In this document: one piece after another, positions 8,902-18,138 of the stretch
How positions within the stretch are numbered: the stretch's first letter is position 1
Layout: each line of letters opens with the position of its first letter
From: Obelidium mucronatum
Lineage: Eukaryota; Chytridiomycota; Chytridiomycetes; Chytridiales; Chytriomycetaceae
Direction of reading: 5' to 3'
Assembly (NCBI GenBank): GCA_025765595.1
Contig: JAIVFH010000475.1
Coordinates: 1-18,138, forward strand
DNA: 18,138 nt
The notes under the pieces: model-generated
Told to the model about the DNA's origin: nothing
What the model saw: the letters and a program-made list of their open reading frames with translations, nothing else
Databases searched by the model: none
Made by a program: the position numbers and the translations under genes

Positions 8902-11900
8902 CAACGAATTAATGTCGACGCCACCAAAAAAACAAAATAAAAAATAAAAAACCCCACCCTTCTCAATGACTCATTCATATCTGCAAGCAAACTGCTTTCT
9001 TCAAAGTACTTTCCACGATACTTGAAATCGTAATAATCCAAGAGCTTCTTTTTCGTACGTTTGTCAATGTTTTTCCAGTTCAAATATTCCGTCAATTCGT
9101 CAATTTTTTGACGATACAGCTTCCCCGGTGCGTCATATGAAATCGCGGCGGAAGATATTAAACCGATTAAAGCCGCGTATAGGAACGCCCCGATTGTGCT
9201 GAACAAGAACGAGGCAATTTGTTCAGAGTTTGTTCCTGCTCTGAAAGAAAAAGAAAAAAGAACAAAATTTAACAGAAATTGAGGGATATAATCAAAAAAA
9301 CGCTAATAAAAACCGGAATTCAAGAGGGAAGATATTCCCAATGGACTATACAACAAAAAAAATTTGACGTTTTTTTAAAAAGACATACGAAAAAAACAAT
9401 GGTTGGGAAATTCAAATTACCTCCAGAACCATCCAGACATAACGATCCCCCGGCGGCGCCATCTCAATCCCTCCCGAATAAACACCCCAATGCGCGAAAT
9501 GCTTCTCCCAATTCGAGAAACCATTCATTGCACCAATATGATACAAAACACACGCCTGTACATGGACGAAAATCACCAAAATCACACCGATAGAGAGAAT
9601 CTGAGTTAATGAGTTTCCAAGTCCTCCCGTGTTTTGCAAACGCGTGTGAAAGTATTCAATCAATGGGTTCTGGGACATCATTCGAGGGAGACGGAACGTT
9701 CGGATGAGTGCGAGCATGCAGATTGGGAACAGGATGGATTGTGAGTCGAGGATTTCTGTCCATGGGATCTATGGAGAAAAGTGATAAGTAAAACTGGTAT
9801 GGGGGAAAAAAAAATAGTAGGACTCAACTGCAGAAAAAACATCAATGAGACCATAATACTGAAGATAGAACCGTTGCCATTTTCCTAAGGGCTCAGGAAT
9901 TCGAAGCTGTTTGCTGGACTTTCGTTGAGCCATTGGAGGTGTGAAGAAACTGACAATGGAATCTAGAACTAGCAAAGCTGATGCCCTATTTTGAAGAATT
10001 TCAGCATTTCTTTTTTTCTTTTTCTTTTTTTTTGGTTGGGACAAAAAACAAATGAACTCTTACGTGTACGTGATGGAAGAATATCCGTAACTAAATCTTT
10101 CAAAATATGCCGCTCTGAAGGGCAAGTAAAAGATCAAGAAGAAATAGAAGACTGCATATGGAATATTTTGCCATAGATTGAGTGTCATTAAGAGTTTTAG
10201 AGAAACGATCAAGTCTCAACTTACATATCATCAGAATATTAAATATCGTTGCAAAAGGTGAGTTTGTATGGATTCCGGTAAACTGAACTTCGCCACCTGC
10301 CTGACCCAAGTCTTCCGTCGATAGAAAGTAATCAAATCCACGATCTTCAAACATGGAACTAAACAAGACAAATTCCGTCCATGTCTTTCTCCGAAAGGTA
10401 TTCGCCTTTTTGGCTTTGTTTGGCTTTGGGACTTCACTCATCCTACGGGTAGTGGGTAGTGGGTTTCGTGATGCTGCTGCTGCTGCAACTGCCGCCGCTG
10501 TTGCGACTGCAGCAGAAGACGCGGGAGGAGGCATAAATCTTTCAACCACAATTCCTGAAGATTGTGACTCTTTTCGACTGGAGATCACGGACGCTTTGTC
10601 TGTGTAATAATCACTTGGAGCCATAAACACTTCCTGTTTCTCAAATATTTGCCTTGTGGGAGCGAAATGTGTTGTGTTCTCTTTCTTTCCAAGATAATTC
10701 AAGTTCTTCTGCTCGGAATGGCCTGATTCTGAAGGAGCAACATCCATGGAGTAGGAGTTGGATTGGGATGTATTGTCATGTACCATATCGACGGAATGAA
10801 TCACATTAAACAGCGGACTTCTACTCTGCTTTGTTGCTTCTTCTTCCGTTGCTAAAGTAGCTCCTATGGATTGCCTTCGGGATTGTGTCATTTGCTGCTG
10901 TTTTTGTGGAATACTGTTGGTTGGGGGAAGTCGTGCAATATCCAAGTTATTCGCCGATGCAGCTCCCTGCTTCATATTTGAATCGGATCCCATCATGACA
11001 ATCTTGCTGACCCATTTGCCGATACTTGTTGCTGAAGGAGATACGCTCGAATTTGTATTATCCATTGATATGGATTCAATTGGAGGCTCAATTTTGCGGC
11101 GCATAGCCGCTATCAACGGTTCTGACTTTTCGAATTTTCCTTCATAACTTGTAGATTTGGCGCGTTTTACATTCACATCGAGAAGGAGAGCCTTCCTTGA
11201 TGCGTTTTGGGACCCGCCTCCTGCTTTCAGGTAGTCTCGAGACTCCCATCGAACACCCAGATTCGGAGAGGGTGGTGCTTGCAGCTGCTGCTGCGATGGT
11301 GGACGAACACTCATTTGAGAGACTGTGCTTTTTGTTGTTCCTTCGCGTTTGGGCACTTTGCCTCGTTTCATTGAGATTGAATCAAATTTAGAATTTGCTT
11401 GTTGCAATTGAAGAACTGGTAACGCGGCTAAACTAACAGGTAAAGCTTGTACACTGACTTGCTCTGAGGCAACCTGTTTCGGATCGTGATATTGATAGCG
11501 ATCGTGTTGCGACTGCGCAGGCAAGACTATGAAAGAAGTTCCACTCTGAGATGTTTGTGCTGTGGAGGCCAACATTCCTGACGATGTTGTGTGGGGGGAA
11601 AGCACGGCCATACTGCTTCGCATGGAATCAGCAGGTGTTTCTATATCGACTTTACGCCCAGTTACAGTAACAGTTGGGCGTTCCGGAATACGATGCAGCT
11701 GGCTCCTATGCCTTTCTGAATCAAGATCATAGCCTCCGCCCGCTGTTCCCGAACTCGCAAACCCACTGCTTCCCGACGAGGAAGACGTGTTGGACATGTT
11801 CACTTCAGGCTGATAAGAACCAGCTTTGTTTGCCATTTCAACTAATCTGTTTATGCGAGTAACTCCAACTGATATTTGATGTTGCAAAGTTGTGAAGCTG

Positions 11901-12052
11901 TTTTGTAGTTGCTGTTGGATTCCGAGAATATTTGACTGCAGCTCCAACGCCTCTGAGGCAAACGGGTTCGGTATTACAGGAGAGTTTGTTGAAAAGCTGC
12001 TTGCATTGCTCTGGTGGTGGGGCACTGCAGTGGAGCGTGGGGGGAGAGCCAT
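8274..12052 (-). CDS. Cyclic-nucleotide-gated ion channel, paralog 2 (1082 aa), pore loop on a microexon
   Basis: Exons: complement(8274..8530, 8599..8854, 8958..9240, 9314..9345, 9421..9768, 9829..9985, 10064..10151, 10225..12052). The start at 12052 (MALPPRST) matches the paralog's MSIPPNAP; an upstream ATG at 12211 is open but lies inside the neighbouring TFIIA-gamma exon. The N-terminal 609 residues are Ser/Gln-rich and disordered, with shared modules: a coiled-coil-like segment ending GVTRINRL (34-70), RYQYHDP, and TGIHTNSPFATIFN before S1. S1 is FFYFFLIFYLPFRAAY; S4 is LIRTFRLPRMM; S5 holds FVHVQACVLYH. The pore loop is ESIGNIFPLEFR, S6 is AFLYAALIGLISSA, the C-linker ends ADMNESLRR, and the CNBD has FFGGEVAL...PRTASV. 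Likely a membrane cation channel opened by cAMP or cGMP. The S1 exon (88 nt) and a CNBD exon (256 nt) have exactly the same lengths as in paralog 1. Confidence 0.9.
8871..8899. repeat. T29 tract inside an intron of CNG paralog 2
   Basis: Twenty-nine T's on the plus strand, so A29 on the coding strand, shortly before the acceptor of the 103-nt intron 8855-8957. The acceptor context is therefore A-rich (CAAACAAACAAAAAAG) instead of pyrimidine-rich. Confidence 0.9.
9314..9345 (-). other. 32-nt microexon coding for the pore filter of CNG paralog 2
   Basis: The exon lies between introns 9346-9420 (GTAATT...TATAG) and 9241-9313 (GTTTTT...TTTCAG). It starts in phase 0 and ends in phase 2, and codes for SIGNIFPLEF plus two bases of Arg. 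Joined to its neighbours it gives WMVLESIGNIFPLEFRAGTNSEQ, which aligns without gaps to paralog 1 (WMISQAIGNILQLTFKPETNSEQ), where the same residues lie in a larger exon. The GTTTTT donor is weak, but the phase fit and the paralog match support it strongly. Confidence 0.85.
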
Positions 12053-12194
12053 TGAAGAGAGATTTTCCACCAGTGTCAATCTCTGCCAGCCAGCGAATAA
12101 AATACATAACGGGCATATAACAGAGAAAGTTGGTATCACGGGTTGGGTACTAGTTTCTTTTATTGCATGCACGAAGTTGTCGGAATGTTTTGGA
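12053..12194 (-). promoter_or_regulatory. 142-bp spacer with TFIIA-gamma polyadenylation signal and CNG paralog 2 start region
   Basis: A minus-strand AATAAA lies at 12159-12164 (context GCAATAAAAG), 30 nt past the TFIIA-gamma stop at 12195. The rest must carry the promoter of CNG paralog 2. No TATA box is recognised. Confidence 0.6.
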
Positions 12195-12720
12195 TTATGG
12201 TCTGGCTGCACACGAAACCAGTTTTACTCTCTCATCGCATTTAACAGTTTCAGAGTTTTCTATATGATGCAACCACGTTTTCATCAGTCCAACAGTCTGT
12301 CTTCATCTAGAGCAACATACCAAACTTAAACTGTCCCTCAGCAATAACAAACGTCCATACATCATCGCAAAACCTGTAAATATGCAGTTTCCCCTATTTT
12401 CACAGTTGGAGTAAGACCAATAGTTGTATGGACTTCATGACGGTGTTGTTACGTACTTTGATTGTAGTCTTCGCCTTCACCTGTGTTCGAAGAGCCTCTG
12501 CCATGCTCGCATCAAACTACATTGATCAATAATTATACTTTTGAATTCTGCATTTACTTGCAAAAACGCTCTTAAACCAGTACCACACCTGGTTGAGCAT
12601 CGTTACTGCAACTTGGGGATCAATCGATCCTTCCTGAATCATTTCATCCAACGAGTCACAAAGAGCTTGTCCGACGGAACTGTTTCTGTAGAATTGATAG
12701 GCGGCGTTGTTCTGAGCCAT
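12195..12720 (-). CDS. TOA2: Transcription initiation factor IIA gamma (small) subunit
   Basis: Exons: complement(12195..12259, 12321..12393, 12457..12516, 12589..12720), 109 aa, the usual family length. Introns are 72, 63 and 61 nt; phases agree throughout. The N-terminal helical part reads YQFYRNSSVGQALCDSLDEM and continues through VAVTMLNQFDASMAEALRTQ. The C-terminal beta-barrel has KGKLHIYRFCDDVWTFVI and ends VKCDERVKLVSCAARP. The subunit pairs with TFIIA alpha/beta and steadies TBP on promoter DNA in the nucleus. The last intron was found because the GTATGT donor at 12320 and TATAG acceptor at 12260-12264 restore the conserved VKxVxC strand; reading through would stop early at 12307 and lose it. 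It sits 67 bp downstream of the uL16m stop and 142 bp upstream of a channel gene, with no functional link implied. Confidence 0.95.
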
Positions 12721-12787
12721 TGCGATGTGTTTCTGGTATTATTATACTTGTTATTTTTTTCTTCTTTATTTTTTAAGGAAGCTGAGA
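12721..12787 (-). promoter_or_regulatory. 67-bp spacer with uL16m polyadenylation signal
   Basis: A minus-strand AATAAA lies at 12765-12770 (context AAAAAATAAAG), 18 nt past the uL16m stop and about 45 nt before the TFIIA-gamma ATG. The 3' end of one transcript and the promoter of the next probably overlap. Confidence 0.6.
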
Positions 12788-13584
12788 CTAAGCCACAGCG
12801 ATTGCAGCTCTTTCAGCTCTCTCAGCTCTCCTAGACGCGAGCTTTTCCTTGAATTCAACATCCGCCAGCCTTTTTCTGATGAAATGCGGAAGACAACGAG
12901 GTGGAGTAACCTTCAACTGAGGCTGATAATTGTCTGACGTGTTTGCCTTTGATTCAATGATTTCTGTCCTCAAAGGCAAAGCCGCCGCAGCCACACGCAT
13001 CGCTTCCAGTCCAGTTTCCCTTCGCGCACAGGAAACTTCAAGAACAACCCGACCCTTTGGCACCCACGATACAAAAAACTCCACGCTTCCTTTTCCCTTT
13101 CCCATTCTGACTTCAGCCGGTTTTGACGTGACTGGACGATCCGTAAAACATTTGAGGTGGAATTGCGCACCCTTTTCCTCCTTGACAACTCGACGCATGA
13201 CAGTTCGCGCGGCGTCCATCTGTTTGTCTTGGATACGTCTGCAGGCGGAAAAAGAAGGAGAAAACAAAATAAGAACTGGCTTCGATTGCCAAACGATCCT
13301 ACTGACCCTCCTTCAACGACTCTGAGTCCAAAGTTGCCAAACAACAGCGATGTTCCTCTTAACGAGCCCCCGCTGTGTGTTTTAAAGAAACCCTTTTGCA
13401 TCTTCTTGTGGGCCATCCTCCGCGGCCGGAGTCCCACATAGGCAACTCCTCGAGTTTGTGTTTGAAGCACGGCGCTGGTCCTTGGCAGCGCAAAAGGGGA
13501 GAATGAGGCGAGAGGCGATCGCAGAAGTCCAAAGGCGAAAGGCGCTTTGGTTGTCGCCGCTTGAAGCGGTGCAAAGAACGACAT
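12788..13584 (-). CDS. MRPL16: Mitochondrial large-subunit ribosomal protein uL16m
   Basis: Exons: complement(12788..13238, 13307..13584), 242 aa, with one 68-nt phase-2 intron (GTCAGT...CTGCAG). Residues 1-45 are rich in Ala, Ser, Phe and Arg with few acidic residues, as in a mitochondrial targeting peptide. The uL16 fold follows: RPRRMAHKKMQKGFF, then SLRGTSLLFGNFGLRVVEGG, QMDAARTVMRR, and the signature FTDRPVTSKPAEVRMGKGKG at about 124-143. The VPKGRVVLEV strand comes next, and a basic/Ala-rich tail (RRAERAERAAIAVA) ends the protein. It belongs in the central region of the mitoribosomal large subunit near the tRNA sites. The ATG at 13584 is the first in frame and gives a sensible presequence. 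Confidence 0.96.
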
Positions 13585-13660
13585 GTTTTTTTTTTTTTGC
13601 ACTTTTTTGTTCAAAAACTTAAAATAATTCTTTTAATTAAAACAAAAACAAAGAAGACAT
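13585..13660 (-). promoter_or_regulatory. 76-bp spacer between the axonemal gene and uL16m
   Basis: A/T-rich, with a T12 run just upstream of the uL16m ATG (13585-13598 region) and TTAATTAAAA on the minus strand. No canonical AATAAA is found for the axonemal gene. Promoter function is inferred from position only. Confidence 0.35.
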
Positions 13661-16600
13661 TTAAATGTTCCCCCGTCCCCGTCGCGAATTCTTTTCGAGA
13701 TAAACCTGCTTCTCGACAGGTCGCACCCAGTCCAGTGCCGCTCTGCGTCTTGCATCAGTGTTGGGTGTGAGCTGAAAAACGCGTTTTAATAAAGAACAGT
13801 GCTTTGAATAAAGAATAAAGAACAGTGCTTTGAATAAAGAAAAAGAACTTACCACGTTCGTTTGATCAAGGGCCATGGATGTTCGGTTGACATACCACTT
13901 TTTGGCTTTCTGAGTAACTTCCTTGGGAAGAGCTGGTGGCCGAACCACAAAAGAGCTTATATCAGGAAGACTTGTATTCGGCTAAAGAAGGAAATGGGAT
14001 AAATGGGTGGATCTAATTTGCATACACTCAAATCTTACCGTCAGTGGTGGAACAAACTGTAACTCCTGAGATGGCATATCCAAGCTAACCCGAATGATTG
14101 GTATGTAAATTTTCCACAGATCTAAGTCAGAGTTCATTGACGCGTCCGATGGTCCCTTCACAGCTAAAAGCCCTTCAATCGAATTATCGGCCCGAGCAAA
14201 CACCTTCAACCCATCTGCTAATTGCGACTCTGGAGATAATATGTTTGTCTTGATTCGAATCGGAATAATTCTTGCTTCCATATGAGTCCTGGTTCTGACA
14301 TGAACGTAATGAACATCCTCTCCAACTTTGAGTCCTTTAGCAATGACAGCAAACTTCTGTTTTGTCCGCGGCTTAATGACGACATTGACAGGAGAGAACG
14401 TAAACGCCGTCTTTTCGGAAGCCATTTCAATGTCCTCTTTGGCTTCTCTACCCATCACATCAGTCATTACCAAGTCAATCATGGTATCTCCGCAATTTTC
14501 AACCTCAAAATACTTTCTCACTCGCTGCCCCTGAATCACCTTCGTAAAGTTAACAAATATAGTTGGGGTCTTCGGAATCAAGTTTCCGTGCTCGTCATAA
14601 ACTGGATCTGTATCTTCTTCTGTCTCCATTTCAACGTCTCCGTCTGCCGATGGTGCGAATCGGAATTCGCATTTGCCTCCAATTGATTCTAAAGCCACAA
14701 ATCCAAATGGTGGGACTTTTTTCGCATTCGGTGGTTTATCAAGGTTGATAAACTCAAGCTGGGCTTTTGCTTGTTCTGACATTGAATGTGGATTACAAAT
14801 TACTTTGATGACTTGTTCTTGCCCAGGCTCCAAGGTAATCTCACTTCAATGGTTATACAGGGAGAGGTTACTATTTTAACAATGGTTGCAAAATAGCACT
14901 TACGCTTCCTCTACTGAAAACGTTTCCGACCCCGAAACAGAAACGCAGAATTTAACGACAACCAAAGAATTATTCGTGGCCGTAATGGTTTGGAACTCGG
15001 CTGCTCCAACTCCTACAATCCCAAAATTGACTTTATCAGTGCTCAAAGCTAGGGAGGGTTCGACGCCCGTTCCAACAAGTGTGAGCAAGAAATTTTTCTC
15101 ATCAGTCTCTAGTGTACAATCCACGGAATATTTGATGCCGATTTTCGGGTGGAAGTGGATGGGAACACAGACATTGGCTCTGGGTTTTGCGGTTCCCTAT
15201 TAAAGAGTTAAGAAAAGTTGCAAACATAAAGAGAAAAGGGAGAGCTACCGAAAAAATCGACTCCCCACGGTCAAAAAAGAAGATGTCTTTGAAGTTCGGA
15301 TCAACTGTGAATTTATAGGCCAAAGAACGACGAACAGGATTTCTAAATTCCAAATGAGTAGTTCCTTGAAATAATCTTCTGACGGGCTCAAACTCAATTG
15401 GTTGAGAAAAGTCCAAGGTGTCAGGTTCCTGATAGAAACGACGGTTAAAAATACACAAAGTCAAAATCAAGAAATTACATCAATCAAAGTAGCTAATAAG
15501 TCCACGTCCAGCTCAGACAATAGTGCGAGTGGAGACGTGATTTTCAAATGGTCTTTAACACTCATACTAGATGCAAGCTCTCCTCCCTCTTCCACATCCA
15601 CAACTTTGAGTTCTAAACGGAACTCTTTTACTGATCGTGGTGCAACAGTGGTCTTTACAGGAAAGACGGTGAATTTGCTCTGTAAATAGCCGTTAATGCT
15701 TGCATTTTCATATTGAATACTACATGGGTATAGCTTACCCCATCCGACAGCTTTGCATTCAAGGAAACTTTGAAAGAGTTGCGGTTATATAAACAAATGT
15801 TCATACTGGCTCCGTTTTCGTATCCAACTTCCCCATAGTCTAAATGTTTCACCATGTCTGATTCTTCATATTGACTCTCTCCCTTTTTGATGCTCGCATA
15901 TTTGACGGTAGAAATCAAAACAATGTCATGGATGTTGAACTTAAAAGTAACCGGGATAGAGTAGCTTCCGGTCTCTGCATCACCGCCCAAAGTTCTCAAA
16001 TCTAACATACACTTTGTCGCAACTTTACTACACCATTTCTCTAACTGCACAGACTCTACTTCATCGCTGCTATCTTTTTCGGATAGCGGGGACTTAATAG
16101 TTACAGTAAAGTCAGAAGAGCTTCGAGCGGCAATATCTGTTGGGTGTGCAGTCTTGTTGCCAGCAATGTCTATCAATTCGGGATCCACAAACGCGTATTC
16201 CTCGGCCATCATTTTAGATTCCACTGATATCGCATAAATGCAGTCATTGTGTATTGTGAGCTTTTTGTCGACTTGATCACCAACAAAGATTGTCCCAAAG
16301 TTAAGAACCGTTGGGATGGATTCTTTGTGAAATTTGTAGAGGGCGCCTATAAAAAATCAAAGCATTGATTAAAATTTATGCACCTTTGGGCAACTTCTGT
16401 ACCTGTTCCTTTGATGAGAATCGTTTTTTTGTCCAGCTGGGTTTTTATAAACAGAATTGTCGAGTAATCCATGACATTATCTGGTTTGAAAACCAGGGAA
16501 ACTTCAACAGAGGCACCTGCGACAATTTTCCCGCTGAGTAGTTCCTCATTTTCAAAGTAGATATTTCCCGAATAGTCCCATCCAGTTTCAAAGTCATAAC

Positions 16601-18138
16601 TGAGAAGAGCGTTTCCCTACAAATTCATAATCCAATTTTAAGAAAAATGTTCAAGATTTTGAAATATTCTTACTTCGTTATGCAGCGTCACGATATGAGT
16701 CTTGGCAATGCCTTTGCCGACGACTCCAAAATCAATCTCGTCTTCTGATAAAGCTAGCTTTGGCGTTCCCGCTGCACCAGTCAATTTCATGGAAGAAAGC
16801 TCGGACCAAAGGTTTTTGCCTTCATCGTCACACTTTTCAACCACAAGTCTAGCATCTTGCCATGCGTCTCCATTCTCAGGCAGGGATTCGAATGCGACAG
16901 AAACCCCAAGGGACATATTTGGTTCCAAGTAGCCTTCTGTTGGATCTCTCACCTTCCAAGGTATCGATTTTGGATCCGCAGCTTTTCTCTTGAGTTTTAA
17001 TGGTGCAGCACCTGCCCCTCCTTTCTTTTTCCCACCACCTTTCAATTCAGGAGGGTCATCAGCAATAGACGTTTGAGAATCCATGATTCTTTCAATTGGC
17101 TCGATACGAATACGGTATTTAACCTTCTCAGAACCAAAGTTTGTCAACTGCCGACCAACATCCACAGTCTCTCCCACCAAAACCCTTCCCACCGAAACAT
17201 CTTTAGAGTCGTCGAGAGCCAATTGTTTGTCATATGTCCAGAAATCAAATGGAAATTCCGCAGAGTCGGGTCCCGGCCCAAGTTCAGTCATCAAGACAAG
17301 TTTTCCAGTGACCGTTCGATGATCCTTTTTGGGAGTAATGGTCACTTCGATGAATATCTCTTTTTCGGCAGCTAGATTGATTGTTCCTGGGAATGGCTTT
17401 CCTTTAAGGTGGGGAAGTGATATTTTGAAATACTGCTCCATTTCTGGGTCAGTCAGCTCCAAACGGTAGTTGAATGGTATCGATAGAGTACCCGCGTTCA
17501 GGACTGCTAGTTTCACGGTTTGAGTGTCCTTAATCGACATGTTTTTGAAATTGGCATCTCCTTCTATCGCCCAGATTTTAGTTCCGGCAATGAGCCTAAG
17601 AGGGATGCTTTGCACCGGACTATCCATCAAATGGACTTGTAGCGGATCACTAATTTTCTCAGAGTAGATTGGAGAAAAATGAATTTTACAGTAATGGATG
17701 CCCCTGAATCCAATCGGCAATTGCCATTTGTATCTGCTGGATATTCGAACCGGAAGAGAATATTTGCCATGGGTCAAATGAAAGAATCCTTCGATATTCC
17801 CCACATTTTGAACAATCAGCTCTTTTGTATAACTCAAACCAACAATCGTGGTCCCCCAATCGAGACATTTGTACTTGACGTCATCTGCTTCAACAAAAGA
17901 GCACTTCAGTCTTGCTCCACCGCCAATTCCTTTCACTTCAACTAAACGAGGTTCTCCCGTCCAAAGAACGCGGTATCTCTTCGAAAAGTTACCCTCTTCC
18001 TTCGGGGAAAATTTGAAGTCTACGGTAACGCTTTTGCGGGGATCCAAATTTCCTTCAGTAATATTGGGTGAGAAAAGCTCTTCTTCGATATCTCCGTTCC
18101 CCCCACGACTCTTGATGGAATCCAGTCGCCAAATATCT
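13661..18138 (-). CDS. Axonemal ASH/MSP-repeat protein (HYDIN/CFAP family), C-terminal part; 5' end beyond the window
   Basis: Exons: complement(13661..13771, 13853..13981, 14039..14843, 14904..15196, 15249..15428, 15479..15679, 15739..16346, 16403..16616, 16674..>18138), giving 1334 residues; the frame is open to the right edge. Introns are 50-81 nt, mostly phase 0. The protein is a string of Ig-like ASH-type modules: strands like GIGGGARLKCSF, GTPKLALSEDEIDFGVVGKG, TVLNFGTIFVGDQVDKKLTI, GVEPSLALSTDKVNFGIVGV and IFVNFTKVIQGQRVRKYFEV mark successive domains. A Lys/Gly-rich linker (GGGKKKGGAGAAPLKLKRK) interrupts one of them. The C-terminus is basic. Such proteins (HYDIN, CFAP47, CFAP65, CFAP74, DLEC1) are structural parts of motile cilia, mostly the central apparatus. 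I cannot say which member this is. Its presence implies a flagellated stage. Confidence 0.85.
13788..13839. repeat. Perfect 2 x 26-bp tandem duplication inside the last intron of the axonemal gene
   Basis: Two identical 26-bp units, 13788-13813 and 13814-13839, each beginning AATAAAGAACAGTGCTTTG. They fill 52 of the 81 bases of intron 13772-13852, between the donor (GTAAGT at 13852) and the acceptor (TTTTTCAG). This intron is the longest of this gene in the window; without one unit it would be 55 nt, like the others. Confidence 0.95.

Noticed and set aside
8820..8957. Lys-rich tail on a CNBD or C-linker frame
   Set aside because: It comes from translating the A29 tract of intron 8855-8957; splicing removes it and restores the match to the paralog.
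12053..12211. Longer N-terminus for CNG paralog 2 from the ATG at 12211
   Set aside because: It would overlap the last coding exon of TFIIA gamma (12195-12259), and the ATG at 12052 matches the start of the paralog.
12307..12320. TFIIA-gamma stop at 12307
   Set aside because: It would delete the conserved last strand; the GTATGT intron 12260-12320 restores it and gives the normal 109-residue length.
13788..13839. Plus-strand AATAAA copies as polyadenylation signals
   Set aside because: They lie in an intron of a minus-strand gene with no plus-strand gene nearby; the tandem duplication explains them.

Overview
The window looks like compact nuclear DNA from a zoosporic (flagellated) fungus, most likely a chytrid. 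The evidence is spliceosomal introns of about 50-120 nt in every gene, spacers of 42-142 bp, fungal-type TFIIA-gamma and mitochondrial uL16m genes, a large axonemal ASH/HYDIN-type protein, and two cyclic-nucleotide-gated (CNG) channels of the S1-S6 + C-linker + CNBD type. The phylum is an inference; no rRNA or other direct marker is present. I rebuilt exon-intron structures by hand from splice sites, reading phase and comparison between paralogs.

Layout, left to right. (1) 1-1096, minus: 3' truncated VWA-domain protein with one 43-nt intron and an apparent 1-nt frameshift near 301. (2) 1139-2639, minus: acidic, alanine-rich helical protein with Asp runs, three exons, possibly Nro1/Ett1-like. 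(3) 2700-5088, plus: four-exon F-box protein, divergent from (2) across 60 bp; it is the only plus-strand gene. (4) 5183-8178, minus: seven-exon CNG channel, 816 aa. (5) 8274-12052, minus: eight-exon paralogous CNG channel, 1082 aa, whose pore filter lies on a 32-nt microexon. (6) 12195-12720, minus: four-exon TFIIA gamma subunit, 109 aa. (7) 12788-13584, minus: two-exon mitochondrial ribosomal protein uL16m, 242 aa. (8) 13661 to beyond 18138, minus: C-terminal 1334 residues of an ASH-repeat axonemal protein in nine exons.

The axonemal gene and the tandem channel pair fit a motile zoospore: cyclic-nucleotide signalling at the membrane and a ciliary central-apparatus-type protein. Physical closeness alone does not show shared function, and two housekeeping genes (TFIIA gamma, uL16m) sit between them. 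The most interesting locus is the tandem CNG pair. Neither channel has a GYG or animal CNG-type pore filter. They share several exact exon lengths and splice phases but differ by intron gain or loss, and their long N-terminal regions keep only a few short shared motifs.

The assembly carries many long A/T homopolymers (up to 39 nt) in introns and spacers, so small indels could be technical. No tRNA, rRNA, transposon or CRISPR array was seen, and no gene-free stretch exceeds 300 bp.
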